DNA of 64,000 bases from Desulfovibrio sp. OH1186_COT-070 (lineage in GTDB: Bacteria; Desulfobacterota; Desulfovibrionia; Desulfovibrionales; Desulfovibrionaceae): assembly GCF_003860215.1 (NCBI RefSeq), contig NZ_RQYH01000001.1, positions 96,652-160,651 of the forward strand, in the 5' to 3' direction. Shown here one piece after another: positions 34,177 through 44,439 of the stretch (the stretch's first letter is position 1; the number at the start of each line of letters is the position of its first letter). Under the pieces are notes generated by a model, which saw only the letters and a program-made list of their open reading frames with translations, was not told the origin of the DNA and made no database searches. The translations under genes and the position numbers were made by a program.

Positions 34177-37100
34177 TTACCCCCGCGCTTCCCGCGCGTA
34201 GTATTCCTGCAAACTTTCCACATGAATTTCCGCACGCCGGGAGCTGATGGCCGTGGCCGTGGCGCGGGCCGCAGCAATGGTGGTGCAGTAGGGAACCTTG
34301 TAGGTAAGCGCCGCATGGCGGATTGCCTTGGAGTCCCTGGCCGTATGCTTGCCCGAGGCGGTATTGATGACCAGAGCCACCTCATGGTTGATGAGCAGGT
34401 CCACAATATTGGGACGCCCCTCATAGACCTTGCGCACCTCTTCCACCTCCAGCCCCTGCTCGCGCAAAACAGCGGCCGTGCCGCGCGTTGCCAGCAAATG
34501 AAAACCCAGACGGGCAAACATGCCGGCGACCTCGGCCACAAAGGGCTTGTCCCTGTCGTTCACCGAAAGAAAAATCTTTCCGGCCTGGGGCAGCACCTGC
34601 CCGGCGCCCAACTGGCTTTTGAGAAAAGCCTCGCCAAAGTCGGAGCCCATCCCCATCACTTCGCCCGTGGAATGCATTTCCGGCCCGAGAATAATGTCCA
34701 CCCCGGGGAAGCGCTGGAACGGCAGCACCGCTTCTTTCACGCAGGTAAAGCCGCCCTTGCGCATGCTCCAGGGGTCCAGCTCTTCCAGCGTCCGCCCCAG
34801 CATGATCTGGGTGGCCAGATACGGCAGCGGAACCCCCGTGGCCTTGGACACAAAGGGCGCGGTGCGCGAAGCGCGGGGATTCACTTCAAGAATGTAGACA
34901 TCGTCCCCCTTGATGGCGAACTGGATGTTCATCAGCCCCACGACCTTCAGTTCGCGCGCCAGAGCTTCGGCCTGGGCGGCAATGAGCGCCACATGGTCGT
35001 AGGACAGGGAAAAGGGCGGCAAAACGCAGGCCGAATCGCCGGAATGGATGCCCGCCTCCTCGATATGCTCCATGATCCCCGCCAAATAGACATCCGTCCC
35101 GTCAGACAGGGCGTCCACATCCACTTCCACGGCATGCTCAAGGAACTTGTCCACAAGGATGGGGTGTTCCGGCCTCTGGGGAACCTGGGCATGAAAATAC
35201 TCGCTCAGTTCCGCCGCGTCATAGACCACAGCCATGGCGCGCCCGCCCAGCACATAGCTGGGGCGCACCACCACCGGATAGGTGATGCGCTCGGCAACGG
35301 CCAGAGCCTCCTCAAGGCTCATGGCTGTTCCGTTGGGCGGCTGGAGAAGGCCGAGCTTCTGGCTCAGGGCCTGGAAGCGTTCCCGGTCTTCGGCACGGTC
35401 AATGGCATCGGGGCTTGTGCCCATGATGGGCACTCCGGCGCGCATGAGCGGAACCGCCAGATTCAACGGGGTCTGCCCGCCAAACTGCACGATGACGCCT
35501 TCGGGCTTTTCCTTTTCCACGATGTTCATGACATCTTCAAAGGTCAGCGGCTCGAAATACAGCCTGTCGGACGTGTCATAGTCCGTGGAAACGGTTTCGG
35601 GGTTGGAGTTGACCATGATGGCCGTGATCCCGGCGTCCCGCAGGGCAAAGGAAGCGTGGCAGCAGCAGTAGTCGAACTCGATGCCCTGCCCGATCCTGTT
35701 GGGGCCGCCGCCGAGAATGATGACCTTGCGCTTTTCCTCCACCACAAGCTCGTCGCCCGTTTCGTAGGTGGAATAGTAATAGGGCGTGTACGCCTCGAAT
35801 TCCGCGGCGCAGGTGTCCACCAGATAGTATGTGGGCAGAATGCCCGCCTCCTTGCGCAGCCTCCGGATGTCGGACTCGGGGCGCTTCCACATTTCGGCCA
35901 GTTGGCGGTCGGAAAAGCCGTATTCCTTCGCCTCGCGCAGAATGGTCACCAGATCGGGGTTGCCCGCAGTCGTATCGTTGGCCAGCCCGAAGTCGCGGAT
36001 GCGGTTTTCCATGTCCACAATATCCCGCACCTGTCTGGTGAACCAGGGATCAATGGACGATGCGGCGAAAATTTCCTCTTCGGACAGCCCCGCCGCCACA
36101 GCCTGGCGCAGGGCGAAAATGCGCCGCGAGTTGGGCTGGTGCAGCGCAGCGAGGATGCTTTCTTTGTCCGGCAAATCCGCGCGAAAATCACAGCCCAGAC
36201 CAATGGCCCCGATTTCCATGGAGCGCAGCCCCTTTTGCAGGGCTTCCTTGAACGTGCGGCCGATGCTCATGGCTTCGCCCACGCTTTTCATGGAGGTGGT
36301 CAGTTCATCTTTGGCGCCGGGAAATTTTTCAAAGGTGAAGCGCGGAATCTTGACCACACAGTAGTCAATGGCCGGTTCAAAGCTCGCCACAGTCTCGCGG
36401 GTGATGTCATTGCGCAGTTCGTCCAGCGTGTAGCCCACAGCCAGTTTTGCGGCAATCTTGGCAATGGGAAATCCCGTGGCCTTGGAAGCCAGAGCCGACG
36501 AACGCGACACGCGCGGATTCATTTCAATAACGACCATGTCGCCGTTTTCCGGATTGATGCCGAACTGCACGTTGCTGCCGCCGGTTTCCACGCCGATTTC
36601 GCGCATGATGGCAATGGAGGCATTGCGCACCTGCCGGTATTCGGCGTCCGAAAGGGTCTGCACAGGGGCCACGGTGATGGAGTCGCCGGTATGCACGCCC
36701 ATGGGATCCAGATTTTCAATGGAGCAGACGATCACGCAGTTGTCGTTCTTGTCCCGCATGACCTCCATTTCTATTTCTTTCCAGCCCAGTACGCTTTGTT
36801 CGATCATGACTTCGGATGTGGGGCTGGCGGAAAGGCCGTTGGCCGCGATCTCCTCAAGGTCCGCAAGGTTGTAGGCCACCCCCCCGCCGGTGCCGCCCAG
36901 GGTGAAGGCCGGCCGCACAATGAGCGGAAAGGGCAGCACATTGCCCAGGTGGCGCACTTCTTCCAGCGTGCGCGCGATGCCGCTGGCAGGCATCTTGAGT
37001 CCGATGCGCTCCATGGCTTCACGAAAAAGCTCGCGGCTTTCGGCCTTTTCAATCACATCGGCGCGCGCGCCGATAAGCTCCACGCCGTATTCCTCGAGAA

Positions 37101-37419
37101 CCCCGCTGGAGGCAAGGTCAAGGGCAGCGTTCAGCCCCGTTTGCCCCCCCAGGGTGGGCAAAATGGCATCAGGACGTTCTTTTTTGATGACAGCGGTCAG
37201 GGTTTCCCGCTCTATGGGTTCCACATAGGTGGCGTCGGCAAGATGCGGATCGGTCATGATGGTGGCCGGGTTGGAATTGACCAGCACCACCTCGTAACCT
37301 TCTTCCTTGAGGGCCTTCACCGCCTGCGAGCCGGAATAGTCAAACTCACAGCCCTGGCCAATGATGATGGGCCCCGCGCCGATGACAAGAATTTTCTTCA
37401 AATCCGTACGTTTGGGCAT
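34177..37419 (-). CDS. carB: Carbamoyl-phosphate synthase large chain
   Basis: 1080-residue synthetase, full family length, making carbamoyl phosphate from bicarbonate, ammonia and two ATP. It has the two internally duplicated ATP-grasp halves: N-terminal half [20 protein letters not shown] and [13 protein letters not shown]; second half [20 protein letters not shown] and [14 protein letters not shown]. An oligomerisation domain lies between the halves, and a C-terminal MGS-like allosteric domain (from about 935, [15 protein letters not shown]) follows. carA follows after 5 bp. Upstream is a 145-bp gap with no recognisable attenuator. Confidence 0.98.
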   Translation of the reverse strand: MPKRTDLKKILVIGAGPIIIGQGCEFDYSGSQAVKALKEEGYEVVLVNSNPATIMTDPHLADATYVEPIERETLTAVIKKERPDAILPTLGGQTGLNAALDLASSGVLEEYGVELIGARADVIEKAESRELFREAMERIGLKMPASGIARTLEEVRHLGNVLPFPLIVRPAFTLGGTGGGVAYNLADLEEIAANGLSASPTSEVMIEQSVLGWKEIEMEVMRDKNDNCVIVCSIENLDPMGVHTGDSITVAPVQTLSDAEYRQVRNASIAIMREIGVETGGSNVQFGINPENGDMVVIEMNPRVSRSSALASKATGFPIAKIAAKLAVGYTLDELRNDITRETVASFEPAIDYCVVKIPRFTFEKFPGAKDELTTSMKSVGEAMSIGRTFKEALQKGLRSMEIGAIGLGCDFRADLPDKESILAALHQPNSRRIFALRQAVAAGLSEEEIFAASSIDPWFTRQVRDIVDMENRIRDFGLANDTTAGNPDLVTILREAKEYGFSDRQLAEMWKRPESDIRRLRKEAGILPTYYLVDTCAAEFEAYTPYYYSTYETGDELVVEEKRKVIILGGGPNRIGQGIEFDYCCCHASFALRDAGITAIMVNSNPETVSTDYDTSDRLYFEPLTFEDVMNIVEKEKPEGVIVQFGGQTPLNLAVPLMRAGVPIMGTSPDAIDRAEDRERFQALSQKLGLLQPPNGTAMSLEEALAVAERITYPVVVRPSYVLGGRAMAVVYDAAELSEYFHAQVPQRPEHPILVDKFLEHAVEVDVDALSDGTDVYLAGIMEHIEEAGIHSGDSACVLPPFSLSYDHVALIAAQAEALARELKVVGLMNIQFAIKGDDVYILEVNPRASRTAPFVSKATGVPLPYLATQIMLGRTLEELDPWSMRKGGFTCVKEAVLPFQRFPGVDIILGPEMHSTGEVMGMGSDFGEAFLKSQLGAGQVLPQAGKIFLSVNDRDKPFVAEVAGMFARLGFHLLATRGTAAVLREQGLEVEEVRKVYEGRPNIVDLLINHEVALVINTASGKHTARDSKAIRHAALTYKVPYCTTIAAARATATAISSRRAEIHVESLQEYYAREARG

Positions 37420-37564
37420 GGAATATTCCTGCGGATTTTGGGTTGCCTGACAGAAGCATCAGACATGCGGATACCGTGCATAAAACGAATATTTTTAGTC
37501 CCGACACCAGAGACAAGTCAAGAAATTCCTTGCCGTACAGACAGCGCGGTCACAGCGCCTGCTC

Positions 37565-38695
37565 TCATTTTCCGGATCGCAACACAAGGCGCGTGATTTC
37601 CGGGGCAACGCCGATACGGCAGGAAAAGGCGCTCCAAAGGCCCGTGCCGGGACTGACATACAGCTTCATGTCACCCACAGCATACAGCCCCTCCACAAAA
37701 CCCTGGTTGAACCCGGCAATGAGGGGTTGCAAAAAGAAGATCAGGCCGCCGTGGGTGTGCCCGGAAAGCTGAACGTCTGCGCAGAGGGAGTTTTTTGCGG
37801 CATCGCGGGGCTGGTGCGCGAGCAGAATGCGGGGGGCATCGGGCGCGCCGCGCAGGGCCGCGTCACAGTCCGGCCCTTTGCCGCCAAAGCTGCGCGCGGC
37901 ATGGTCAGGCAAGCCGGCAATGACGATTTTGTCCCCGCCGATATGCAGTACGCGATGCTCGTTGAACAGCATGGTCACATGCAACCTTTGCAAAAGGGCG
38001 CTCCACTCCGCCGCGTTCCAATAGTATTCGTGGTTGCCTGTCACGCCGTACACGCCGTGCCGCGCGCGAAGCCCGGCAAGGGGCGCAATGTCTTCCTCCA
38101 GAGCACTGGCCGTGCCGTCAATATAATCTCCGGTAAGCACAACAAGATCAGGCGATTCTCCGTTGACCGCACGCACCACCTGTTGCAGCCATTCTTTTTT
38201 CTGGAGCGGCCCGATATGCAGGTCTGTCAACTGCACCACGGAAAAGCCGTCCAGGCCGGGAGGCAGTTTTTCCAGATGCAGTTCCACAGTGCGCACCTGG
38301 GGCACACGAACGGACTGCCATGTTCCCCAGACGCCGAGCAGCAGAGCTGTGACCACCATTCCCGCCTTGAGCCAGGCCGGAAAAAGAGGAAAAGACCACG
38401 GCAGCCCCAGGCGCTTGCCGCCCCATGCCAGCAGCAGAAAAACGTCTTTCAGCAGCAGCAGAAAAAACAGGAGGATCATCGCGCCGAACAGGGCTTCGGC
38501 CACAAGAAGAAAAGGCCGGGGAAGCGCCGGGGCAAAAAAGGCGCCGCCCACCTGCTCGTATATGACGTATTTCAGACTGACAGGAAGAAGCACCGCAAGG
38601 GAAAAACCCTTCAGGTACGGCCCGCAGGGAGCGAAAAGAAGAAGGCTGACCGCGATATAGAGGAAGACCACCAGCGAAAGGAGCATGAGGATCAT
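37565..38695 (-). CDS. Membrane-anchored calcineurin-like metallophosphoesterase
   Basis: 376 residues. The N-terminal 135 residues hold three or four transmembrane segments (MILMLLSLVVFLYIAVSLLL; LLFFLLLLKDVFLLLAW; VVTALLLGVWGT). The C-terminal phosphoesterase domain carries the dinuclear-metal motifs QLTDLHIG, LTGDYIDG, GNHEYYW and SGHTHGG. This is the YkuE/YaeI-type arrangement, in which relatives act on lipid A precursors or other phospho-lipids; the substrate here is unknown. The start at 38695 places the first membrane helix at the N-terminus. It begins 7 bp after the SPOR gene. Confidence 0.88.
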   Translation of the reverse strand: MILMLLSLVVFLYIAVSLLLFAPCGPYLKGFSLAVLLPVSLKYVIYEQVGGAFFAPALPRPFLLVAEALFGAMILLFFLLLLKDVFLLLAWGGKRLGLPWSFPLFPAWLKAGMVVTALLLGVWGTWQSVRVPQVRTVELHLEKLPPGLDGFSVVQLTDLHIGPLQKKEWLQQVVRAVNGESPDLVVLTGDYIDGTASALEEDIAPLAGLRARHGVYGVTGNHEYYWNAAEWSALLQRLHVTMLFNEHRVLHIGGDKIVIAGLPDHAARSFGGKGPDCDAALRGAPDAPRILLAHQPRDAAKNSLCADVQLSGHTHGGLIFFLQPLIAGFNQGFVEGLYAVGDMKLYVSPGTGLWSAFSCRIGVAPEITRLVLRSGK

Positions 38696-38702
38696 GCGCG
38701 CC

Positions 38703-39386
38703 TCACTGCTGCCGCAGCACGGGCTTTTTCCCGCGCTGCATGGGTTTGCCGAGCCCCATGCTCTCCGCAATGGCCACTACTTCCGCCGCGCGGGCTTCGT
38801 CGCCACGCAGCAGCACCAGCACCACATAGAGCTTGCCCGAACGCTGCATGCGCGTGCGCAGCCCCCGGCCTTCCAGCCTCTGGCGCAGGGCGTCCACAGT
38901 TTCTTCGTCCCGGAAAGCCCCGACCTGAAATTCGTAGTCGTACATCTGGACAGCCGGGGCCGCCGGGGCCGCCAAGGCCTGCTCTGCCGCAGGCTGCGGA
39001 TTTTGCGGAAGCTGCCCCGCAGGCGAACCAGACTGCGGGCCAGACTGCGGAACGGGCTGTGAAGCTGGCGGGGGCGATGCCGGGACACTGGGCGGAGCTT
39101 CGCCGCGCAGGACTCTGGCAAAACGCAGTTCTTCAGGAGCAAGGATTTTCTGTGGCGGAGTTTCGCTGTCCGCCCTGTCGCCGCTTCCACCTGCAGCGGG
39201 CTCCTGCCCGTCCCCCATTGTGAAGGCGGGAACAGAGCTTCCGTGTGATCTTCCGCTCATGACCCCCCCCAGATAGGCCAGAACCACCGCGGCCACGACG
39301 AGAAAACAGGCCGCCAGCAGGGAGGAGGGGCGCAGGCGAAAGTATTTGTCCTGGGGGGGAGAAGAAGAACGGGAGTCGGCTGCCAT
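38703..39386 (-). CDS. SPOR-domain membrane protein
   Basis: 227-residue bitopic protein: a short cytoplasmic N-terminus, one membrane helix (SLLAACFLVVAAVVLAYLGG, about 22-41), a long Pro/Gln/Ala linker and a C-terminal SPOR domain (YDYEFQVGAFRDEETVDALR to about 215). SPOR domains bind denuded septal peptidoglycan, so the protein probably localises to the division site. The ATG at 39386 follows AGGA. It is coupled to the downstream phosphoesterase gene. Confidence 0.85.
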   Translation of the reverse strand: MAADSRSSSPPQDKYFRLRPSSLLAACFLVVAAVVLAYLGGVMSGRSHGSSVPAFTMGDGQEPAAGGSGDRADSETPPQKILAPEELRFARVLRGEAPPSVPASPPPASQPVPQSGPQSGSPAGQLPQNPQPAAEQALAAPAAPAVQMYDYEFQVGAFRDEETVDALRQRLEGRGLRTRMQRSGKLYVVLVLLRGDEARAAEVVAIAESMGLGKPMQRGKKPVLRQQ

Positions 39387-39577
39387 GTTTTTTCCTGCTT
39401 CCGGGCGCAATGCCCCTGATCCGCCGTTGCGGTGCCCTCCCCGCGCTTTCGCTCCGGGCTTCCGGGCACGGAGGGTTTTTGTATATAGCAGCAGCGGGCG
39501 TGCACGTAAAGAACAGGAACCCGCTTGCAGGCGCTTTGCCTGCTCTGCTATGCTGCACAGCGCCAAGGAGGTTTGCC

Positions 39578-40585
39578 ATGCCCGCGCCAGCGCAGACACG
39601 GATAATATGTTTTCTGCTCTTTCTGCTGTTTGCCCTTTGCCCTCCGGCCCGCTTTCCGGCCACTGCGCGGGCAGCCTCGCCGCAGCCCCTCCAGCTTGCC
39701 AACGAAACCCCGCAGGAAGTGCTGAGCCTCGGCATCCGCTCCGGCAAACAGACATACTCCGTCCGCCTGGACATGCCGCCCGGCGGCAGGGACCGGATGG
39801 AAAATCCCGGCGGCACAGCGGACCTGCGTGTGGATGTGGGCACGGCCTTCTGGCATTTCCGGAATGTGCCTTTGAAAGCCGCACGCGGGCTGCGCTTTGC
39901 GACAGACAAGGCGGAAGACAAGGCGGGAAACAAGGGCATCAGCCTTTTTCTGGAAACCGCCACGGGAGAGGCGCTCCGCACGGCGGACGAAGTGCAAAAT
40001 CTGCTGCCAGGCCCGGAGGCCACTCCGGTCTGCGCGCTGGAGCGCTTTCGGCCGGGCATGGGCATACGCGAAGTCTGCGCCCTGCTGGAAAGCTCTCTGC
40101 TCAGGGACGACAATGACGCCGTGATCGCCAGCCTGGGATTTGCGGGCATGGTCTGGGCGGCCCGCCTCTTTCCCGGTCAGACGGAAGACGCAGAAAAAGG
40201 CGGCGGCGCATGGGGGCCGAAACATCTGGATCACATGGAACTGCGCCGCGACCTGAACACCGAAACCCTCACAGGGCTTTTTGGCGCGCTGTACGCCCAG
40301 GGATACGCGCCCTGGCAGGCGGAGCTTCCCGGACTGGACATGAACTTCGCGGAAATGCCCGGACAGGACAAAGCCCGCCAGAAGGACATTTTGCAAAGGG
40401 CGCTTGAACATTTTCTGGCTGTCGGCGAAGGAGAGGCCGCAGTCATGCTGGTTCCGGAAGCGGTGCTGCCCGAGCTTTCGGACTCTCCGGAAACGGATGT
40501 GCAGTTGTTCACTGTCACGCTCAAGCCCGCATCACGCGGCCTTGTGGTGGACATCACCGCCTATCAGGGCAACGGCAGCCGATAA
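39578..40585 (+). CDS. Exported protein of unknown function
   Basis: 335 residues beginning with a hydrophobic signal sequence (TRIICFLLFLLFALCPPARF) and an Ala-rich cleavage region. The mature protein is mixed alpha/beta with no motif I recognise; notable stretches are VDVGTAFWHFRNVPLKAARG and LGFAGMVWAARLFPGQ. AAGGAGG sits 7 bases before the ATG, so the start is firm. It is divergent from the SPOR/phosphoesterase operon and converges with hypB. Confidence 0.7.
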   Translation: MPAPAQTRIICFLLFLLFALCPPARFPATARAASPQPLQLANETPQEVLSLGIRSGKQTYSVRLDMPPGGRDRMENPGGTADLRVDVGTAFWHFRNVPLKAARGLRFATDKAEDKAGNKGISLFLETATGEALRTADEVQNLLPGPEATPVCALERFRPGMGIREVCALLESSLLRDDNDAVIASLGFAGMVWAARLFPGQTEDAEKGGGAWGPKHLDHMELRRDLNTETLTGLFGALYAQGYAPWQAELPGLDMNFAEMPGQDKARQKDILQRALEHFLAVGEGEAAVMLVPEAVLPELSDSPETDVQLFTVTLKPASRGLVVDITAYQGNGSR

Positions 40586-40614
40586 AGGCATGCAAAAAAG
40601 CCGGAAGCTCTCCG

Positions 40615-41301
40615 TCACGCTGACGCAAAGCCCGCAGCGCTGCCCCCCTCCTTTTTGGCCCGCCGCATGCCCCGCAGCCAGTCATACCATGCGCAGAGGC
40701 CATCGCCCGTGCGGCAGGAAACCTCAAAAATTTCCAGATCCCTGTTGAGCCTTGTGGCAAACCTGCGCGCCCGGCCCATGTCAAAATCCACATGGGGGAG
40801 CAGGTCTGTCTTGTTGAGCACAAGAACCTTGGCGAGATTGAAAAGCAGGGGATATTTCTCCGGCTTGTCGTCCCCTTCGGCAACGCTCAGCAGGGCCACC
40901 TTGGCGTCTTCGCCGCAGTCAAATTCCACCGGGCAGACCAGATTGCCCACATTTTCGATAAAAAGAATATCCACGTCATCAAGCTTCAGGCTTTCCAGAG
41001 CGCTGAGCACCATATTGCTGTCCAGATGGCAGCCGCCGTCGGTATTGATCTGCACGGCCTGCGCTCCGGTGGCGGCTACACGCCGCGCATCATTGTCCGT
41101 TTGCAGGTCGCCCTCCACAACGGCCATGCGGAATTCCCCCCCCAGATCGGTCAGGGTTTTTTCCAGCAGTGATGTTTTTCCGGCACCCGGAGAACTGATG
41201 AGGTTCAAGGTCAAAATACCCCGTCCCCCCAGCAGCCCGCGCACATGATCCGCCATTTTCGCATTGGCTTCCAGAACATTGCGCACCACGGGAATTTCCA
41301 T
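40615..41301 (-). CDS. hypB: Hydrogenase nickel-incorporation GTPase HypB
   Basis: 228-residue SIMIBI-class GTPase that delivers nickel to NiFe hydrogenase precursors. Motifs: P-loop LISSPGAGKTSLLEKTL, the metal site GGCHLDSNMV (adjacent Cys-His), FIENVGNLVCP and the G4 NKTD. The His-rich nickel-storage N-terminus of some HypB proteins is missing, so this is the short form. The start at 41301 has AAGGAG upstream. It follows hypA by 30 bp. The NiFe hydrogenase itself is not in the window. Confidence 0.95.
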   Translation of the reverse strand: MEIPVVRNVLEANAKMADHVRGLLGGRGILTLNLISSPGAGKTSLLEKTLTDLGGEFRMAVVEGDLQTDNDARRVAATGAQAVQINTDGGCHLDSNMVLSALESLKLDDVDILFIENVGNLVCPVEFDCGEDAKVALLSVAEGDDKPEKYPLLFNLAKVLVLNKTDLLPHVDFDMGRARRFATRLNRDLEIFEVSCRTGDGLCAWYDWLRGMRRAKKEGGSAAGFASA

Positions 41302-41331
41302 ACAACAACTCCTTGTCTGCAAAAGGGGCAG

Positions 41332-41685
41332 CTAGCCCGCCTCGATGCTGTTCAGATAACATTCCTTGCCCTGCTCCACCGTATGCCCGAATTCCTCGCC
41401 GCACTGCGGGCAGGCCTGCCACAAGGCCTCCTGCCCGTTGCCGCCGAAAACATGCTCACAGGCATGGCAACGAAGGCGCAGAGGCAATTCCACAAGCTCC
41501 AGCCGCGCGCCCTGGTGGGCAGTGTCACGAACCATGGCCTCAAAGCAGAATTGCAATGATTCCGGAACAATACCGGAAAGCGCCCCGTATGTGACGCTCA
41601 CCTTTTCCAGCCGGGAGCACCCGTGGCGGGCCATGTGTTCTTCTGCCATCTGCAAGATGCTCTGCGCAATGGACATTTCGTGCAT
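41332..41685 (-). CDS. hypA: Hydrogenase maturation nickel metallochaperone HypA
   Basis: 117 residues. The strictly conserved N-terminal MHE nickel-binding motif (MHEMSIAQSILQM) fixes the start at 41685. The structural zinc site is formed by CHAC (C73, C76) and CPQC (C92, C95). It hands nickel to HypB, encoded 30 bp downstream, for NiFe hydrogenase assembly in the cytoplasm. Confidence 0.95.
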   Translation of the reverse strand: MHEMSIAQSILQMAEEHMARHGCSRLEKVSVTYGALSGIVPESLQFCFEAMVRDTAHQGARLELVELPLRLRCHACEHVFGGNGQEALWQACPQCGEEFGHTVEQGKECYLNSIEAG

Positions 41686-41881
41686 GGTTCTTCCTGAAAA
41701 AAGCGGGAAACGCATCGGACCGCGCATGGTTGCGCCGCCTGCACGCACCGGGCAGACTATCCGGCCCCAAAGGCGCACGCCGCGCTACAGGCCATTTGCG
41801 CAGATTAGCCCAAAGCGGCCCGCAGGTAAAGAGAGAGGCGGAAAACTTGCCATTCCGCGCAAATCGTGTAACATTTTTCCC

Positions 41882-42787
41882 ATGCGTCGCTCAAAATTTT
41901 CTGGCGTGTACTCCCTCACCGCGCAAACCTCCGGCAAGCGCAACAAAGCCTATTATTTTGTCTGGCAACTCCCGGACGGGGATTTTGCCGTGCAGGCGCT
42001 CAGTATTGCCTTCAAGGCCGTATCCGAAGCACAGCGCGTCAGCGCCGCCGCTTTTCAGGCATTTACGGAAGAGCCTTCCATTCTGGCCATGCCGATTGTC
42101 ACGCCGGATCTCTCCCACTTTGAAAAGCCCCCGCAGCCTCCTGACGAGCCGGACGCCCCGGAAGAAGCCCCCCCCGCCGAGCAGACATTGCAAAGTGTTG
42201 CCGACAAGCCGGACGGCAGGGACAGCGTCAATATCTTTGAGCAGCCGCGGCTGGGCAAAGCATCTCCTGCGGCGCAAAAAGCGCCAGAAGAAGAGCCTGC
42301 CCCCGCCACAGAGGCTCCGGCAGCGGAACCCCGCCGGGCCTATGACCTGGAGGCCGTGCGCAAGGCCCGCGTGACAGAATCCCGCCTGCGGGAAACCTTC
42401 CGCCAGACGCTGCTGCGCCTCAAACGGCCGCGTGAACGAAAAGCGGCACTGGCTGCCCTGAAAAAACTGGCCGAAACCACCGAGGACATTCTTCCGCTCC
42501 ACAAGCACATGTTCCGCGACTTCGGGGTGCGGCTGCGGCAGAATTCCCTGCCCGATCTCGCCCTGCTCTTCAGCCGCAAGACCGTGGAGCTTTCTCCCGA
42601 AGACGACCATGCCCATTTCAACCTGGCCAGGATTCTTTACAGCCTCGGCATGCACGATGAGGCGGCGGCCCATGTGCGCACGGCCATGAGCATGGGCGAA
42701 GAACCCGTATACTTCAAAATGCTGGTACACATCCGCAAGGAAAAGCTGCGCAACAGCAGCAAGCCCCCTTCGGGGCGCAAGCGGTAG
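41882..42787 (+). CDS. Conserved protein with acidic Pro-rich linker and TPR-like C-terminus
   Basis: 301 residues. Residues 1-60 form a compact basic head (FSGVYSLTAQTSGKRNKAYY, FVWQLPDGDFAVQAL). Residues 75-150 are a Pro/Glu/Ala linker. Residues 160-295 are helical with a TPR-like repeat (SPEDDHAHFNLARILYSLGM, then HDEAAAHVRTAMSMG). No signal peptide. The gene is followed 35 bp later by the AMIN-domain gene on the same strand, so they are probably co-transcribed. Not a family I can name. Confidence 0.65.
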   Translation: MRRSKFSGVYSLTAQTSGKRNKAYYFVWQLPDGDFAVQALSIAFKAVSEAQRVSAAAFQAFTEEPSILAMPIVTPDLSHFEKPPQPPDEPDAPEEAPPAEQTLQSVADKPDGRDSVNIFEQPRLGKASPAAQKAPEEEPAPATEAPAAEPRRAYDLEAVRKARVTESRLRETFRQTLLRLKRPRERKAALAALKKLAETTEDILPLHKHMFRDFGVRLRQNSLPDLALLFSRKTVELSPEDDHAHFNLARILYSLGMHDEAAAHVRTAMSMGEEPVYFKMLVHIRKEKLRNSSKPPSGRKR

Positions 42788-42822
42788 TCATACCCGCCAA
42801 AATTTTGCAGGAGCCATCCGGC

Positions 42823-43527
42823 ATGAACAAAACAATCCTCGGCCTTCTTCTGGCTGTCTGTGTGCTGGGCATGACGCTCATCATGCTCAAGGAGCGCCTG
42901 CACACCGCTCCCCCCCCTGTCAACACGGAAAATCCCCAGAGCCCCGCGCCTGTTCACCCGCAAACACAGGCCCCCCTCCCGCCCATAGGCGCAAGCCTTG
43001 AAACTGTGGGCACATCATCGGTCGACATGGGTATTGCACAGCCTGCGCCCACGCCGGACCGCCTGCCCGCCCAGGCCCTGACGCTTCCGCCGGAGGGCGG
43101 GGAAAAGCAGGCAAATCCCCCGGCTGCGGAAAAAACTCCCCCGGAACCTGCACGCCAGGGCACACCCAAAGCTCCTGTTGCGGAAACGCCGGAAAAACCT
43201 GCCAAGGCTCCCGCACAGCCAAAAATCGACCGCTTTGTGGTCTTTGCCAGAGATACGGGCGCGACCCTGCGGCTGGTGGGCAATGGCCCCATCAGCTACA
43301 CAAACACAAGCCTGCAAAACCCGGAACGGCTGGTGATCGACCTCAACGGCCAATGGCAGATCAAGGCTCCGGGGGTACCCAAAAATCCCCTGGTGACCAA
43401 TGTGCGCATCGGCAAATCGGGCGGAAAAACGCGCGTGGTCATTGACCTTGCGGGAAAACCGGCGCGTACCCGCCATGTTTTGTCCAAGGATCACCGCATG
43501 CTGGATATCCGCGTGGACACAAAGTAG
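42823..43527 (+). CDS. AMIN-domain membrane-anchored protein
   Basis: 234 residues: an N-terminal membrane anchor (ILGLLLAVCVLGMTLIMLK, about 5-23), a 100-residue Pro-rich periplasmic spacer, and a C-terminal AMIN domain (NPERLVIDLNGQWQIKAPGV, IGKSGGKTRVVIDLAGKPAR). AMIN domains target peptidoglycan amidases and secretins to the cell wall. Here no amidase domain is attached, so it may be a wall-binding accessory. ATG at 42823 with AGGAG upstream; an in-frame TTG lies 6 codons earlier. It is followed by a strong terminator. Confidence 0.8.
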   Translation: MNKTILGLLLAVCVLGMTLIMLKERLHTAPPPVNTENPQSPAPVHPQTQAPLPPIGASLETVGTSSVDMGIAQPAPTPDRLPAQALTLPPEGGEKQANPPAAEKTPPEPARQGTPKAPVAETPEKPAKAPAQPKIDRFVVFARDTGATLRLVGNGPISYTNTSLQNPERLVIDLNGQWQIKAPGVPKNPLVTNVRIGKSGGKTRVVIDLAGKPARTRHVLSKDHRMLDIRVDTK

Positions 43528-43556
43528 GTTCCTGCCGTCTGCAGCGATTTCTGTAC

Positions 43557-43583
43557 GGCCCTCTGGCAAAGAGGGCCTTTTTT
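43557..43583 (+). terminator. Intrinsic terminator after the AMIN gene
   Basis: Stem GGCCCTCT / AGAGGGCC with a 5-base loop, followed directly by TTTTTT, 30 bp after the stop. Classic rho-independent form. Confidence 0.85.
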
Positions 43584-43638
43584 GTTTTGCTGCTTGCAGC
43601 GCGAGAACCCAAAAAGCGTTTGCTGCACGATGTGGTGA

Positions 43639-44436
43639 TCAGTCTTCCATTTCCCGCGCGCGGGCGTGGGCGGCGGCAACAGCGTCCACCAGAATGCCCG
43701 TCAGGCCCGCGCGATCCAGCACATTGACTCCGGCAATGGTCAGCCCGCCGGGCGAACAGACATTGTCGCGAAGCTGCTGGAGAGCCTCGTCGCTCTGCTC
43801 CGCCATCATGGCAGAACCGGAAAAAAGGGCTGCCACCATCCGCCGTGCCTCCCTGTGCGCAAAGCCCAGGGTCACACCCGCCTGTACAAGGCCCTGCATC
43901 ATGCTGAAGGCATAGGCTGGGCCGGCGCCCATCAGGGCGGAAAAAGCCGGAAACTCGTTCTCCGCCAATTCTACGCAGGTGCCAAGCCTGGCAAAAATCT
44001 GCCGGAGCACCTCCCTGTCCTCTTCAGAGAGCAGATCATCCTCAAGGCAGAGGGCAAAAACCCCCATGCCCACCAGCGCGGGCGTGTTGGGCATGCAGCG
44101 AACCACAGGGCAGCGCGCGTCCACAGCCTGGACGATCCGTCTTCGGCTCACGCCCGCAGCCACGGAAACAAGCAGTGTTTCCCGGCGCAGCGCAGAGCGC
44201 ACTTCGCGCAACAGAGGCAATACCTGCCGGGGCTTGACCCCGATCAGCAGCACATCGGCGACTTCGGCCACCGCCGACGGGCTGTGCAAACGCCGCACTC
44301 CCAGTTCTTCCAGCGGGCGCATGCGTTCGGGCGTCCGGTTGTAGCCGGAAAGATGGTAGCCACCCTGACGGGCCAGCCCGCCCATGAGAGCACCGCCCAT
44401 GGAGCCACAGCCAATACAACCAATGTGCAGAGCCAT
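43639..44436 (-). CDS. proC: Pyrroline-5-carboxylate reductase
   Basis: 265-residue NAD(P)H-dependent enzyme for the last step of proline synthesis. The N-terminal dinucleotide fold is IGCIGCGSMGGALMGGLARQ. The family C-terminal signature is visible in GAGPAYAFSMMQGLVQAGVT at about 172-191 and in LRDNVCSPGGLTIAGVNVLD near the end. Three bases separate it from the upstream ndk, so both share one transcript from the ndk side. Confidence 0.95.
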   Translation of the reverse strand: MALHIGCIGCGSMGGALMGGLARQGGYHLSGYNRTPERMRPLEELGVRRLHSPSAVAEVADVLLIGVKPRQVLPLLREVRSALRRETLLVSVAAGVSRRRIVQAVDARCPVVRCMPNTPALVGMGVFALCLEDDLLSEEDREVLRQIFARLGTCVELAENEFPAFSALMGAGPAYAFSMMQGLVQAGVTLGFAHREARRMVAALFSGSAMMAEQSDEALQQLRDNVCSPGGLTIAGVNVLDRAGLTGILVDAVAAAHARAREMED

Positions 44437-44439
44437 CGC

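Noticed and set aside
34162..37596. An 1144-codon plus-strand open frame opposite carB
   Set aside because: Exact antisense of the well-conserved carB. GC-rich codon bias opens the reverse frame, and the protein is His/Gly/Gln-rich without domains.
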